DNA from: a bacterium
GTDB lineage: Bacteria; Blakebacterota; Blakebacteria; Blakebacterales; Blakebacteraceae
DNA length: 15,634 nucleotides
NCBI GenBank assembly: GCA_025774205.1
Contig: JALGWK010000117.1
Span: 1 to 15,634, forward strand
Reading direction: 5' to 3'
Below, in pieces: positions 15,319 to 15,634 of this stretch. A model generated the notes under the pieces. It did no database searches and was not told the origin of the DNA. It saw only the letters and a program-made list of their open reading frames with translations. Within the stretch, counting starts at the first letter, position 1. Each line of letters begins with the position of its first letter. Made by a program: the position numbers and the translations under genes.

Positions 15319-15634
15319 TACTCTGATCCGATAAATACAGTTAGAAATGTATTATTGTGAAATCTGGTTGGTTTGCCCCGGTTAAGAGGCCCTATCTCAC
15401 CATAAGTATAAAATCCCGCTACCGGGAGGTCGGGGAAATGGCTTTTCAGGATTTGGTATTCTTCTTCAACCCTCGTCCCCAGTACCTGCTTACGTGCCAT
15501 ACATGAAAAACAGATGGCCAGTGACGGTTTCGACCCGGGATAATCAGCTATTGCCGAATCAACCGACATTTTTGCCCCTTCTACGATGTTGTCTCTGGTT
15601 GAATGTGTCATCTGAACTGTAGCGCCCTCAGGAA
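15318..15634 (-). CDS. FIST-domain sensor protein, 5'-partial (C-terminal FIST_C)
   Basis: The last ~105 codons of a gene that enters from the right edge; the frame is open at the edge (PEGATVQMTHSTRDNIVEGAK precedes what could look like a start at 15611, so that ATG is internal). FIST_C signatures are clear: LAICFSCMARKQVLG, RVEEEYQILKSHFPDLPVAGF, FYTYGEIGPL and TRFHNNTFL. FIST (F-box and intracellular signal transduction) proteins are cytoplasmic ligand sensors; the NosP members bind heme and nitric oxide and regulate a histidine kinase encoded next door. The N-terminal FIST domain is outside the window, so ligand class cannot be judged. Start/stop coupling with the hybrid kinase gene supports a sensor-kinase pair. 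Confidence 0.9.
   Translation of the reverse strand, partial: PEGATVQMTHSTRDNIVEGAKMSVDSAIADYPGSKPSLAICFSCMARKQVLGTRVEEEYQILKSHFPDLPVAGFYTYGEIGPLNRGKPTRFHNNTFLTVFIGSE

Noticed and set aside
15318-15611. A complete small gene starting at 15611
   Set aside because: The frame stays open upstream to the window edge and the upstream residues (PEGATVQ) fit FIST_C, so the ATG at 15611 is internal to a truncated gene.
1-15634. tRNA, rRNA, CRISPR array, insertion sequence or prophage
   Set aside because: No cloverleaf-like sequence, spaced repeat array, transposase or integrase motif was seen on either strand; the only tandem repeat is the two-copy 44-bp unit inside a gene.

Overview
The window carries three blocks. 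The first ~9.3 kb is a GC-rich, minus-strand catabolic operon whose genes nearly all overlap by 1 or 4 bases. From its promoter near 9.5 kb the order is: a PHP-domain phosphoesterase, a long MDR (zinc-type) alcohol dehydrogenase related to L-sorbose-1-phosphate reductases, an SrlD-type sorbitol-6-phosphate dehydrogenase, a RhaB-type FGGY kinase, a fused E1 alpha/beta 2-oxoacid dehydrogenase, its E2 acyltransferase, and a DeoR-family regulator that runs off the left edge. A divergent plus-strand gene then encodes a cytoplasmic Ser/Thr kinase with TolB-like (FlgO-type) and TPR regions, followed by a small SnoaL/DUF4440 protein. The last ~3.2 kb is a minus-strand signalling operon: FIST-domain sensor (cut by the right edge), hybrid histidine kinase, and a REC-histidine kinase.

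The organism cannot be named from the sequence. It is a bacterium of a type that combines polyol or deoxysugar catabolism, eukaryote-like kinases with TolB/TPR tails, and many hybrid kinases; uncultured Gram-negative-type phyla (Latescibacterota, Spirochaetota, Acidobacteriota and similar) would fit. Base composition shifts from GC-rich in the catabolic operon to clearly AT-richer in the two-component genes.

The catabolic enzymes suggest, by inference, a PTS-independent route for an L-ketose or polyol. The RhaB-like kinase would phosphorylate a ketose at C1, the SorE-like dehydrogenase would convert ketose-1-P to hexitol-6-P, and the SrlD-like enzyme would give fructose-6-P. The oxoacid dehydrogenase would burn the downstream pyruvate or another 2-oxoacid. 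No transporter, isomerase, aldolase or E3 is in the window.

The most striking feature is that three of the operon's genes carry structural lesions. The PHP gene has an exact 44-bp tandem duplication that breaks its frame. The dehydrogenase gene has lost roughly 25-30 codons around the GHE zinc motif, with a frameshift. The DeoR gene lacks about 14 codons in frame, removing one helix of its helix-turn-helix. The four genes between them look intact. Either the operon is decaying, the sequenced population is mixed, or the assembly has local errors; the sequence alone cannot decide. The FIST/hybrid-kinase pair resembles the NosP/NahK nitric-oxide signalling pair and is the best candidate for an interesting signalling system.
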